Shown one piece after another: positions 27,149 through 37,437 of a stretch of 64,000 nucleotides of DNA. The stretch lies in assembly GCA_015059335.1 (NCBI GenBank), contig SVAP01000003.1, positions 1-64,000 on the forward strand. The letters run 5' to 3'. The translations under genes and the position numbers were made by a program. Source of the stretch: Bacillota bacterium. Its GTDB lineage: Bacteria; Bacillota_I; Bacilli_A; RF39; UBA660. Every line of letters begins with the position of its first letter. Position 1 is the stretch's first letter. The notes under the pieces are model-generated. The model did not search any database. It was not told where the DNA came from and saw only the letters and a list, made by a program, of their open reading frames with translations.

Positions 27149-28504
27149 TTATTTTCCTAAGCAAAATTGTGTAAATAATTGATCTATTAATTCATCTTGA
27201 TATGTTTCTCCAATTATTTCACCTAGTGAATCCCATATATTTTTTAAATCTATTTCTATTATATCTGTTGGAATATCATTAATTATTGCTTGTTCTATTT
27301 CATCTATTTTATTAAGACATTGTTTTAATATAGATATACTTCTCGCACTACTTAAATATGTTAAATCTCTATCATCTATTGTTCCTATATTAAATAATTC
27401 TATTATTTTATTTTTTAATGAATCTAGTCCATCAGTTGATGTTGTATCACATATTACTATATTCTCATAATTATTTATATCTAAATCTATATTAGATTCT
27501 AAATCATTTTTATTAATTACTATTATTCTATTTTTATTGTGTGTTTTTTCTAATAATTCCAAATCATCTTTAGTAAGTTTTTCATTATTATTAAGAACTA
27601 CAATTGCTAGTTCAACTTTATCTAAAATTTGAATACTCTTCTCTACTCCAATTTTTTCAACTATATCATCAGTATCCCTAATACCTGCTGTATCTATAAT
27701 ATTTATTGATATACCATTGAGTAAAAAACTACCTTCAACTATATCTCTTGTTGTACCTTCAATATTTGTTACTATTGCTTTTTCTTCATTTAATAATCTA
27801 TTGAGAATACTACTTTTCCCTACATTAGGTCTACCAAATATACCAACATTTATACCTTCTTTTATCATTTTTGTATTTTCTGATTTTTCTAATATTTCAT
27901 GAAGTTTTACTTTAATATGATTTACTTTATCTTTTAATAAATTATTAGTCATTAATATTGCATCTTCATATTCTGGATAATCTATATTTACTTCTATATT
28001 CGCTAAAACTTCTACTATTGATTGTCTAAGTTCTCTAATGATATTAGATATTTTACCTTCGATACCATTAATTGCCATCTTTCTTGTTAATTCGGTTTTA
28101 GAATTAATTATATCCATTATTGATTCAGCTTCAACTAAGTCTATTCTACCGTTTAAAAATGCTCTTTTGGTAAATTCACCAGGTTCTGCTAATCTACATC
28201 CGTTTGTTAAAAGAATTTCTAATATTTTATTAGTTGTAGCTAGTCCACCATGACAATTTATTTCAACTACATCTTCTTTTGTAAACGTCTTTGGTGCTTT
28301 CATTATAGAAATTAATACTTCATCAATTTTTATATTATTTTCTAAAATGTATCCGTAATGAATTGTATGAGAACTAACTTTTGTTAAATCTGTTCCCTTA
28401 AATATATTATTTACTATATTTATTGAATCAGAACCACTGACTCTAATTATTGATATTGCACCTACACCTAATGCAGTAGATATCGCAACTATTGTATCGT
28501 CCAT
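27149..28504 (-). CDS. mnmE: MnmE (TrmE), tRNA modification GTPase
   Basis: Potassium-dependent GTPase partner of MnmG. Seen: N-terminal tetrahydrofolate-binding domain (MDDTIVAISTALGVGAISIIRVSG), inserted Ras-like domain with GRPNVGKSS, TTRDI, DTAGIRDT and NKND, and the C-terminal FCLGK with the conserved Cys; 451 residues. An extended -10 (TGTTATAAT) lies about 25 bp upstream on the minus strand. Confidence 0.97.
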   Translation of the reverse strand: MDDTIVAISTALGVGAISIIRVSGSDSINIVNNIFKGTDLTKVSSHTIHYGYILENNIKIDEVLISIMKAPKTFTKEDVVEINCHGGLATTNKILEILLTNGCRLAEPGEFTKRAFLNGRIDLVEAESIMDIINSKTELTRKMAINGIEGKISNIIRELRQSIVEVLANIEVNIDYPEYEDAILMTNNLLKDKVNHIKVKLHEILEKSENTKMIKEGINVGIFGRPNVGKSSILNRLLNEEKAIVTNIEGTTRDIVEGSFLLNGISINIIDTAGIRDTDDIVEKIGVEKSIQILDKVELAIVVLNNNEKLTKDDLELLEKTHNKNRIIVINKNDLESNIDLDINNYENIVICDTTSTDGLDSLKNKIIELFNIGTIDDRDLTYLSSARSISILKQCLNKIDEIEQAIINDIPTDIIEIDLKNIWDSLGEIIGETYQDELIDQLFTQFCLGK

Positions 28505-28549
28505 ATAATAATCCCCTTCCTTGTTTGATAATTATAACACAAAATAATA

Positions 28550-28573
28550 AAAAGAAGAAATTAATCTTCTTTT
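28550..28573 (-). terminator. Terminator of jag
   Basis: Stem AAAAGAAGA / TCTTCTTTT with an A/T loop, overlapping the jag stop codon; T-run on the minus strand. Confidence 0.85.
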
Positions 28574-29172
28574 GGTTTAATAACTATACATCTATTTGGT
28601 TCTTCTCCAATGCTTTCAGTATATATACCTTTAAAATTAGTTAATGCACTATGTACTATTCTTCTTTGGTACGAATTCATTGGATCCATTTTTGCTTCTA
28701 TTTTTGTTCTTGATACTTCTTTTGCGGTTTTCTTTGCTAAAAATTCTAAATTTTTAATTTGTTTTTCTTTATAATTTTCAACATCTAATAATATATTTAA
28801 TTTAATATTATATTTTATTATTAACATTTGTTTAATTAACAATTGAAGTGCTGATAATGTTTGTCCGTTTTTTCCTATTAATATATTATTATTATCAGAA
28901 TACATTTTCATAGTTATAGTATTTTCTCTAATTTTAATACTTATTTGAGTTTCAATTCCCATATATTTAGTTACATTAATAAGAAAATCATTTACTTCTT
29001 TTACTATATCTTCTTTTTTTATAACTTCTATTTCAACTTTTTTTGAGGAAAATAATCCTTGTTTTTTTTCCTTTTCTGAAATTATTAAATTATGTTCCTC
29101 AATATTTAATTCTTCAATCGCTAGTTCAATTGCTTCTTCTTTTGTCTTACCTATAAATTCATATTTTTTCAT
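28561..29172 (-). CDS. jag: Jag/KhpB RNA-binding protein
   Basis: RNA-binding regulator linked to cell elongation and, in B. subtilis, to SpoIIIJ. Seen: N-terminal Jag_N domain (MKKYEFIGKTKEEAIELAIEELN, about 1-50), a KH domain with ILIGKNGQTLSALQ (about 95-140) and a C-terminal R3H domain (ERRIVH-like QRRIVHSALTN); 203 residues. It is 1 bp after yidC, forming the conserved rpmH-rnpA-yidC-jag block. Confidence 0.95.
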   Translation of the reverse strand: MKKYEFIGKTKEEAIELAIEELNIEEHNLIISEKEKKQGLFSSKKVEIEVIKKEDIVKEVNDFLINVTKYMGIETQISIKIRENTITMKMYSDNNNILIGKNGQTLSALQLLIKQMLIIKYNIKLNILLDVENYKEKQIKNLEFLAKKTAKEVSRTKIEAKMDPMNSYQRRIVHSALTNFKGIYTESIGEEPNRCIVIKPKED

Positions 29173-29173
29173 T

Positions 29174-30103
29174 TTATTTAGATACCTCTCTTTTAATCCA
29201 TAAATTTTGTAGTATTGTAAATACTGATGAAGTTACCCAATATATTGCTATTGATGTTGGTAAACTAAATGATGCAATTGAAATGAATATTATCATAAAT
29301 CTAGACATAAATTTCATTTGTTTTTCTGTATCTGCAGATGTTGCAGTAGAATTTAATTTAAATGATAGATATGTTGTATAAATTATCAATGCTATTAAAA
29401 TTAAATAATAGTATTGTCCTTTTGCTAATGCAACCATTGGTGTTGTTCCTAAATGCAACCCTAAAAATTTTCCTTCAAATAATGCTGGTACTCTATTTAC
29501 GGCTTCTAAAAATGCGAAGAATACTGGAATTTGCAACATTGAAAATAAGCATCCAGACATTGGATTAATATTATATTTTTTATATATCGCTAATTGTTCT
29601 TGTGTTTTTTGCATCATTATTTCTTGGTTATCTTGTGGTTTGTTTTTATATTTTTTTTCTAATCTATCTATTTCTGGTTGCGCTTTTTTCATATTTTCAG
29701 ATTGCATTGCAGTTTTTTTAGTTATTGGAATTGTTACTATTCTTATTAACATACTTACAATTAAAATAGATGCTCCATAACTATTTATTAAATTACCTAT
29801 TTTAATAATTAACCATGCTAAGGGCTTTACAAAAATACTTGTCCATAAACCTTCATATCCACCTGATGTAACTTTAAAATTTTTACATTCTACTAATTTC
29901 TCTACTTTTACATTATTTTCTTCATATAATTTAATAACTTCTTGATTTGTAGGTTTACATAAAATATTTTCAGTTAGTGATTGGCCAGTTTTTTCATATG
30001 TAACAACTTTTTTATCATTTCCTTTTAAAGTTTTTGTACATCCTGTTAATACAAACATCATACATACTAATAAAATTATTATTTTTCTTTTTGATTTATT
30101 CAT
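29174..30103 (-). CDS. yidC: YidC/Oxa1 membrane protein insertase (SpoIIIJ type)
   Basis: Inserts proteins into the cytoplasmic membrane with or without Sec. Seen: a lipoprotein signal peptide (LVCMMFVLTGC, lipid-modified Cys22), an extracytoplasmic segment, then five membrane helices of the 60KD_IMP domain beginning GASILIVSMLIRIVTIPITKK (conserved Arg in the groove) with cytoplasmic KAQPEIDRLEKKYK; 309 residues. Four base pairs separate it from rnpA. Confidence 0.96.
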   Translation of the reverse strand: MNKSKRKIIILLVCMMFVLTGCTKTLKGNDKKVVTYEKTGQSLTENILCKPTNQEVIKLYEENNVKVEKLVECKNFKVTSGGYEGLWTSIFVKPLAWLIIKIGNLINSYGASILIVSMLIRIVTIPITKKTAMQSENMKKAQPEIDRLEKKYKNKPQDNQEIMMQKTQEQLAIYKKYNINPMSGCLFSMLQIPVFFAFLEAVNRVPALFEGKFLGLHLGTTPMVALAKGQYYYLILIALIIYTTYLSFKLNSTATSADTEKQMKFMSRFMIIFISIASFSLPTSIAIYWVTSSVFTILQNLWIKREVSK

Positions 30104-30107
30104 TATT

Positions 30108-30440
30108 TCATCTCCAATTATTATTCTTTAATAAGGCTATTAAACTTGATTCAATTTGATGGTAATCAAAATCTAATATTCCCTTCCTTATTATTATAAT
30201 ATAATCTGTTTCTTTTTTAAATATATTTTTATTTTTATCTATAATATTTTTTAATTGTCTTTTAATTTTATTTCTTACTACTGCATTTCCAATTTTTTTA
30301 CTTACAGAAATTCCATATCTTGCATTTGGGAAATTATTTTCCATATAATATATGATAAATAAATTGTTTTTAATATATTTTCTATTTTGAATTATTTTAC
30401 TAAAATCTTGATTTTTAGTGACAATATCTCTTTTTTTCAA
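30108..30440 (-). CDS. rnpA: Ribonuclease P protein component
   Basis: Protein partner of the RNase P ribozyme that trims tRNA 5' ends. Seen: 110 residues with the RNR signature GNAVVRNKIKRQLK and the basic, aromatic N-terminus (VTKNQDFSKIIQNRKYIKNNL). The start is TTG at 30440 with AGAGGTG and 6-nt spacing. A terminator lies between it and rpmH. Confidence 0.95.
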   Translation of the reverse strand: MKKRDIVTKNQDFSKIIQNRKYIKNNLFIIYYMENNFPNARYGISVSKKIGNAVVRNKIKRQLKNIIDKNKNIFKKETDYIIIIRKGILDFDYHQIESSLIALLKNNNWR

Positions 30441-30462
30441 TTATCACACCTCTTTTCAATAG

Positions 30463-30487
30463 TAAAAAACCACTGATTAACAGTGGT
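30463..30487 (-). terminator. Terminator/attenuator between rpmH and rnpA
   Basis: Stem ACCACTG / CAGTGGT with 5-nt loop followed on the minus strand by TTTTTT. It would let rpmH be made in excess over rnpA, which has no separate promoter that I can see. Confidence 0.85.
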
Positions 30488-30492
30488 CTATT

Positions 30493-30615
30493 TTATTTAC
30501 TAAGTCTTTTACGACCTTTTCTTCTTCTTCTAGATAGTACATTAGTTTTAATACGAGCGAAAAATCCATGTTTTTTTTGTTTTTTTCTTTTATTTGGTTG
30601 ATATGTTCTTTTCAT
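30493..30615 (-). CDS. rpmH: Ribosomal protein L34
   Basis: Small basic large-subunit protein. 40 residues: [19 protein letters not shown] at the N-terminus and [14 protein letters not shown] at the C-terminus are unmistakable. The family is usually 44-46 residues; the missing residues fall in the middle, where KNGRKVL-type sequence is shortened to TNVL. RBS GGAGGTG precedes ATG 30615. It is the first gene left of the origin. Confidence 0.95.
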   Translation of the reverse strand: MKRTYQPNKRKKQKKHGFFARIKTNVLSRRRRKGRKRLSK

Positions 30616-30663
30616 TTATAAACACCTCCAGATCTACTAAATAATTGCTTGAATGCATATATA

Positions 30664-30691
30664 ATTATAAGGAAATATAAAATTTTGTCAA
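30664..30691 (-). promoter_or_regulatory. Sigma-A promoter of rpmH-rnpA-yidC-jag
   Basis: Minus strand perfect TTGACA (30691-30686), 16-bp spacer, perfect TATAAT (30669-30664); the leader to the rpmH start is about 40 nt. Best-matching promoter in the window. Confidence 0.88.
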
Positions 30692-30751
30692 TAGAAATAA
30701 ATTTAAATTTTTCCTTTTTTCTAAATTTTAACAATTATCAACATAAAAAAT

Positions 30752-30765
30752 ATTTCCCGGGAAAT
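30752..30765. promoter_or_regulatory. Noc-binding site (NBS), perfect palindrome
   Basis: ATTTCCCGGGAAAT matches the published B. subtilis Noc-binding consensus exactly and stands out as the only G/C block in a very A/T-rich stretch. It lies in the origin region between rpmH and the DnaA boxes. Together with the Noc gene at 23222-24445 this gives protein and target in one window. Confidence 0.85.
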
Positions 30766-30776
30766 ATTTTTTTATA

Positions 30777-31015
30777 CAATCCACAATTATCTGTGGAAAA
30801 CTTTCCTTGTTTTTGATTGTCTTAATATACTTTTCCACAGTTTCAACAGCTGTGTTAATAACTTTTTCCTCATATGTTTTAATATTTTCCACATATATGT
30901 TTATATCTATTATTTTCCTTTATATATATACAAATTTTATGTTTATAACTCTGTGGATTATATTTTTTTTTAAAATTATTTAAACATTTTTCTTTTTTGT
31001 ATTTATTTTTCCACA
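30777..31015. other. oriC: oriC, upstream DnaA-box cluster
   Basis: The 450-bp gap between rpmH and dnaA has no gene. DnaA boxes (consensus TTATNCACA) and near matches: CAATCCACA 30777-30785; TGTGGAAAA 30792-30800 (reverse); TTTTCCACA 30831-30839, 30885-30893 and 31007-31015; TGTGGATTA 30952-30960 (reverse). Most carry TTTTCCACA rather than the consensus. The 19-mer at 30831-30849 recurs downstream of dnaA. Strand bias of genes switches here, supporting the origin. Confidence 0.88.
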
Positions 31016-31068
31016 GATTTAGTTTAAAATATTAATTGAATTATTACTTAATTATTGGAGGTGATGGT

Positions 31069-32430
31069 ATGAATGTCGATGTAATATGGATTAATTTTTT
31101 AAAAACAATTAAAGAACAGATTACTTCTTTAGCATATGATACATGGTTTAATGATACTAAATTACTTGATTTAAAAGACGGAAAAGCAAAAATTGTTGTT
31201 CCAATGCATGTGCATAAAAAACATTTAATTGAAAATTATTCTGAAATGATCGAAAGTACTCTAAATTCGATTACTGGTACTAATTTTAATATTGAATTTA
31301 TATTAGAAGAGGAACTTAATACTGATAGTGAAATTGATATCGATGTAGATATGATAGGGGTTCCCACAGTTAAAAATAAAATTGATTCTAATTTAAACTC
31401 AAATTATTTATTTGAAAATTTTATTGTAGGGGAAAGTAATAGATTTGCGCATGCAGCGGCACTTTCTGTAGCAGAAAACCCTGGTAAAATGTATAATCCT
31501 TTATTTATATATGGTAAAAGTGGATTAGGTAAAACACATTTAATGCACGCAATAGGTAATTATATTCTTAATAATTCAAATAAAAATGTACTTTACGTTA
31601 CAAGTGATCAATTTATAGAAGACTTTGTAGGTATTAATAAAAAAGATAATAAGGGTACTAACTTTGATTATGTTGAATATTTTAAAAATAAATATAGAAA
31701 TGTTGATGTTTTAATTATTGATGATATTCAATTTCTAGGTAGTGCAACTCAAACACAACAGGAATTTTTTCATACATTTAATAGATTATATGATGATAAT
31801 AAGCAAATTATTATTTCTTCTGATAGATCTCCTGATGATTTAAAAATATTAGAGGATAGGCTTAGAACAAGATTTAGTTGGGGTTTAACAGTTAATATTT
31901 TTCCGCCTGATTTTGATCTTAGAAGAAATATTCTAATCAAAAAGATTGCTGGTCAATCCATGGGTAATAATGTACCAGATGAGGTAATTGATTATGTCGC
32001 TAATAATTGTCAATCAGATGTTAGACAATTAGAAGGTGCAGTTACAAGATTGTTTGCATATGCCACAATGATGAGTGGTAGTGACATTACATTAGATTTA
32101 GCTATAGATGCACTTAAAGATTATTTAAATAAATCGATTGGTGTTAAAAATAGTGTACAAAGAATCCAAAGGGTAGTTGCAGATTATTATCAAATATCCG
32201 TTGATGATTTAAAATCTAAAAAACGTCATGCTTCAATTGCATATCCACGACAAATCGCAATGTATTTAACTAGAACTTTAACTGACGAGTCATTTCCTAA
32301 AATAGGAATTGAATTTGGTGGTAGAGATCATTCAACTGTTATTCATTCAGTTGATAAAATAGAAGAAGAAATAAAGAAAAATAAACAATTAAAAAATTTA
32401 ATTACAACATTAAAAGAACAAATAAAATAA
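31069..32430 (+). CDS. dnaA: DnaA, replication initiator
   Basis: AAA+ ATPase that binds DnaA boxes and opens oriC. Seen: domain I (1-80), short linker, AAA+ core with Walker A YGKSGLGKTH (near 150) and Walker B VLIIDDIQFL, and domain IV with SYPRQIAMYLTR-like AYPRQIAMYLTRTLT and GGRDHSTVIHS; 453 residues. Start ATG 31069 with TTGGAGGTGA; the longer frame from 31036 starts upstream of the RBS. Confidence 0.98.
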   Translation: MNVDVIWINFLKTIKEQITSLAYDTWFNDTKLLDLKDGKAKIVVPMHVHKKHLIENYSEMIESTLNSITGTNFNIEFILEEELNTDSEIDIDVDMIGVPTVKNKIDSNLNSNYLFENFIVGESNRFAHAAALSVAENPGKMYNPLFIYGKSGLGKTHLMHAIGNYILNNSNKNVLYVTSDQFIEDFVGINKKDNKGTNFDYVEYFKNKYRNVDVLIIDDIQFLGSATQTQQEFFHTFNRLYDDNKQIIISSDRSPDDLKILEDRLRTRFSWGLTVNIFPPDFDLRRNILIKKIAGQSMGNNVPDEVIDYVANNCQSDVRQLEGAVTRLFAYATMMSGSDITLDLAIDALKDYLNKSIGVKNSVQRIQRVVADYYQISVDDLKSKKRHASIAYPRQIAMYLTRTLTDESFPKIGIEFGGRDHSTVIHSVDKIEEEIKKNKQLKNLITTLKEQIK

Positions 32431-32436
32431 CAGTTA

Positions 32437-32545
32437 TGTGGATAAAATAACAAATTTCGACAAGTTTTGCACAGGTTATTTTCGTGATTTTTATTAAAAT
32501 TAGTGTTAAAATCACAGTTTTCCACAGTTTCAACAGTAATAATAA
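32437..32545. other. oriC: oriC, downstream part between dnaA and dnaN
   Basis: One perfect DnaA box TTATCCACA (reverse, 32437-32445), a variant TTTTGCACA (32465-32473) and TTTTCCACA (32518-32526). The last is followed after 10 bp by TAATAATAA (32537-32545), similar to the DnaA-trio element next to the unwinding site in B. subtilis, and then by a highly A/T stretch before the dnaN RBS. By analogy this is the likely DNA-unwinding side. Confidence 0.75.
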
Positions 32546-32589
32546 CAAAATTCATTAATATAATAAAAAAATTTGGGGAGGTATGAATA

Positions 32590-33711
32590 ATGAATTTAAA
32601 AATTGATAAAGATATATTATTAGAAAATTTACTAAATGTTTCAAAAGCAATTTCTTCAAAAAATATTATTCCAGTATTATCTGGTATAAAATTTGATTTA
32701 AAAGAAGAAGGATTATATTTAACAGCTAGTGATAATGATATAACAATTCAATGTTTTATTGGAAAAGAAAATATTAAATCAATAGAAAAGACTGGTAGTA
32801 TTGTATTGCAAGGTAGATATATTGTAGAAATTATAAGAAAACTTCCTGGTGATGTTATTTCTCTAGAAGTTGTTGATGAATATAAAGTATGGATTCATAG
32901 TAACACTTCAGAATTTAATTTAAATGCAATTAACCCACAAGAATTTCCACAAAATTCTATGAATGATACTAAAAATCCTATATATATAGATAGAATAAAA
33001 TTTAAAGAAATATTATTTCAAACATCATTTGCTTGTTCAAATCAAGAATCAAGACCTTTATTAACAGGTATTAATTTTAGAATTAATGGTAATACTTTAG
33101 AATGTACTGCAACTGATTCATATAGACTTGCAAAAAACATTATTCCTGTGGATAATTCTTTAGAAAATGAAGTAAATATTGTTATTCCTTGTAGAAATTT
33201 ACTTGAATTAGTAAAAATATTAAAAGACAATACTGAAAAATTAGAAATCCATATATTTAGTAATAGGGTATTATTTAAGTTTGATAATATATTATTTCAA
33301 TCAAGATTATTAAATGGTACATATCCTGATACATCAAAATTAATACCTGAAGATTTCTTAATAAAAATGGTTGCTCCTAAACGTGAATTATTTGAAGTAA
33401 TTGACAGAGCTTCTTTATTAGCAAGTGATAGAGATAAAAATATAATTAAATTAGAAACTAAAAATAATAAACTTATAATATCATCTAATTCACCAGAAAT
33501 TGGTAGAGTAGAAGAAACATTAGAAATTGTTAAAGAAACAGATAATGATATTATAATATCGTTTAGTTCTAAATATATGATGGATGCTTTAAAATCATTT
33601 AATAGTGATAAAATTATATTATTATTTAATAGTGAGGTAAAACCAATAATATTGAAAGAAACAGATAATGAAAAATTAACTCAATTAATTTTACCAATAA
33701 GAACCTACTAA
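32590..33711 (+). CDS. dnaN: DNA polymerase III beta sliding clamp
   Basis: Ring-shaped clamp that holds polymerase on DNA. 373 residues in three similar domains, with the typical opening MNLKIDKDILLENLLNVSKAISSKNIIPVLSGI and the C-terminal hydrophobic-cleft segment ending LTQLILPIRTY. RBS GGGGAGG with ATG 32590. A terminator follows at once, so the run dnaA-dnaN ends here. Confidence 0.98.
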   Translation: MNLKIDKDILLENLLNVSKAISSKNIIPVLSGIKFDLKEEGLYLTASDNDITIQCFIGKENIKSIEKTGSIVLQGRYIVEIIRKLPGDVISLEVVDEYKVWIHSNTSEFNLNAINPQEFPQNSMNDTKNPIYIDRIKFKEILFQTSFACSNQESRPLLTGINFRINGNTLECTATDSYRLAKNIIPVDNSLENEVNIVIPCRNLLELVKILKDNTEKLEIHIFSNRVLFKFDNILFQSRLLNGTYPDTSKLIPEDFLIKMVAPKRELFEVIDRASLLASDRDKNIIKLETKNNKLIISSNSPEIGRVEETLEIVKETDNDIIISFSSKYMMDALKSFNSDKIILLFNSEVKPIILKETDNEKLTQLILPIRTY

Positions 33712-33729
33712 AAAGTTAATTTTTACGAC

Positions 33730-33757
33730 AAAAATCGATAAAATTCGATTTTTTTTT
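33730..33757 (+). terminator. Terminator of dnaN
   Basis: Stem AAAAATCGA / TCGATTTTT with TAAAAT loop and further T residues. Confidence 0.88.
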
Positions 33758-33836
33758 ATGATAAAAGAGTATTTGAACAGATTTTAGTCTATATAAATAG
33801 TGTAACTAAAATTTGGGACAGGGGGTGAAAATTAAA

Positions 33837-34280
33837 ATGAATTACGAAATTTGTCAAGATACTCTTGCAATTATTCCAATAGAAAATGGAAAATCTAAAG
33901 TTATCGAAACACATGGTGAAATAATAGTAAATAAAACACCAATGGAAATTATAGAAGATAGTTGTTTATATTTTGGTAGTTCTTACGATGGTAGACATAC
34001 TGCAACAAAATATTTATTAGGAATATCGTATAAATCTCCTATAATAATAGAAGAGAGTAGAAATATCATATTTTTTCCTACTAATTCACCAAGACAATAT
34101 AATTGTTGTTGGATATCATTAAGAAATATAATTGATTATAAAAGAAAATATAATTATTCAATAATATATTTTGATAATGGTAAAAATATTCAATTAAATA
34201 TTTCATATGGTTCACTTGACAATCAAATATTAAGAGCAACTCGTTTAGAATCAATCATTAGAAATAAAAAAATAAGCTAA
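33837..34280 (+). CDS. comK: ComK-family competence transcription factor homologue (short)
   Basis: In B. subtilis ComK is the master activator of DNA-uptake genes, binding AAAA-N5-TTTT boxes in the minor groove. Seen: 147 residues matching ComK from end to end of its core: KTPMEIIEDSCLYFGSSYDGR, SPIIIEESRNIIFFPTNS, NCCWISL, and YFDNGKNIQLNISYGSLDNQ. B. subtilis ComK is about 190 residues; the missing C-terminal part includes the FMLYP-type motif recognised by MecA. Start ATG 33837 with GGGGGTG and 9-nt spacing. It lies between dnaN and recF, where B. subtilis has yaaA, flanked by terminators on both sides. Confidence 0.88.
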   Translation: MNYEICQDTLAIIPIENGKSKVIETHGEIIVNKTPMEIIEDSCLYFGSSYDGRHTATKYLLGISYKSPIIIEESRNIIFFPTNSPRQYNCCWISLRNIIDYKRKYNYSIIYFDNGKNIQLNISYGSLDNQILRATRLESIIRNKKIS

Positions 34281-34295
34281 ATTGCTTATTTTTTA
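34266..34295 (+). terminator. Terminator of comK
   Basis: Stem AATAAGC / GCTTATT (extended by A- and T-runs) with TAAATT loop, overlapping the comK stop, then TTTTTAT. Confidence 0.83.
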
Positions 34296-34314
34296 TCTTT
34301 TAAGCTCGATTTTA

Positions 34315-34323
34315 TGATATAAT
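34315..34323 (+). promoter_or_regulatory. Extended -10 promoter of recF-gyrB-gyrA
   Basis: TGATATAAT: extended TG motif plus perfect TATAAT (34318-34323), 26 bp after the comK terminator; no clear -35. Confidence 0.65.
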
Positions 34324-34366
34324 TAAAATGCGTATAGGAGTATTAATTATATATGAAGGTGGTTTT

Positions 34367-34389
34367 ATGTTGAGAAAAATGATGTTAAA

Positions 34390-34393
<4 letters not shown>
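34367..34393 (+). CDS. Short leader ORF overlapping the recF start
   Basis: ATG 34367 with GAAGGTGG just upstream encodes MLRKMMLK and stops at TGA 34391-34393, which overlaps the recF ATG (ATGA, 34390-34393). recF itself has no good RBS, so ribosomes finishing this 8-codon ORF probably restart on recF. A second candidate (ATG 34353, MKVVLC) overlaps it in another frame and is less convincing. Confidence 0.55.
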
Positions 34394-37426
<3,033 letters not shown>

Positions 37427-37437
37427 GAGGTTTTTAA

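Noticed and set aside
33760-33836. Possible ComK boxes or a sigma-A promoter upstream of comK
   Set aside because: AAAAGAGTATTTG resembles one half-box with a mismatch, but no second half-box at the right spacing; TTGAAC has no -10 at 16-18 bp.
34353-34373. First mini-ORF (MKVVLC) upstream of recF
   Set aside because: Its Shine-Dalgarno spacing is long and it overlaps the better-placed mini-ORF; listed only as an alternative.
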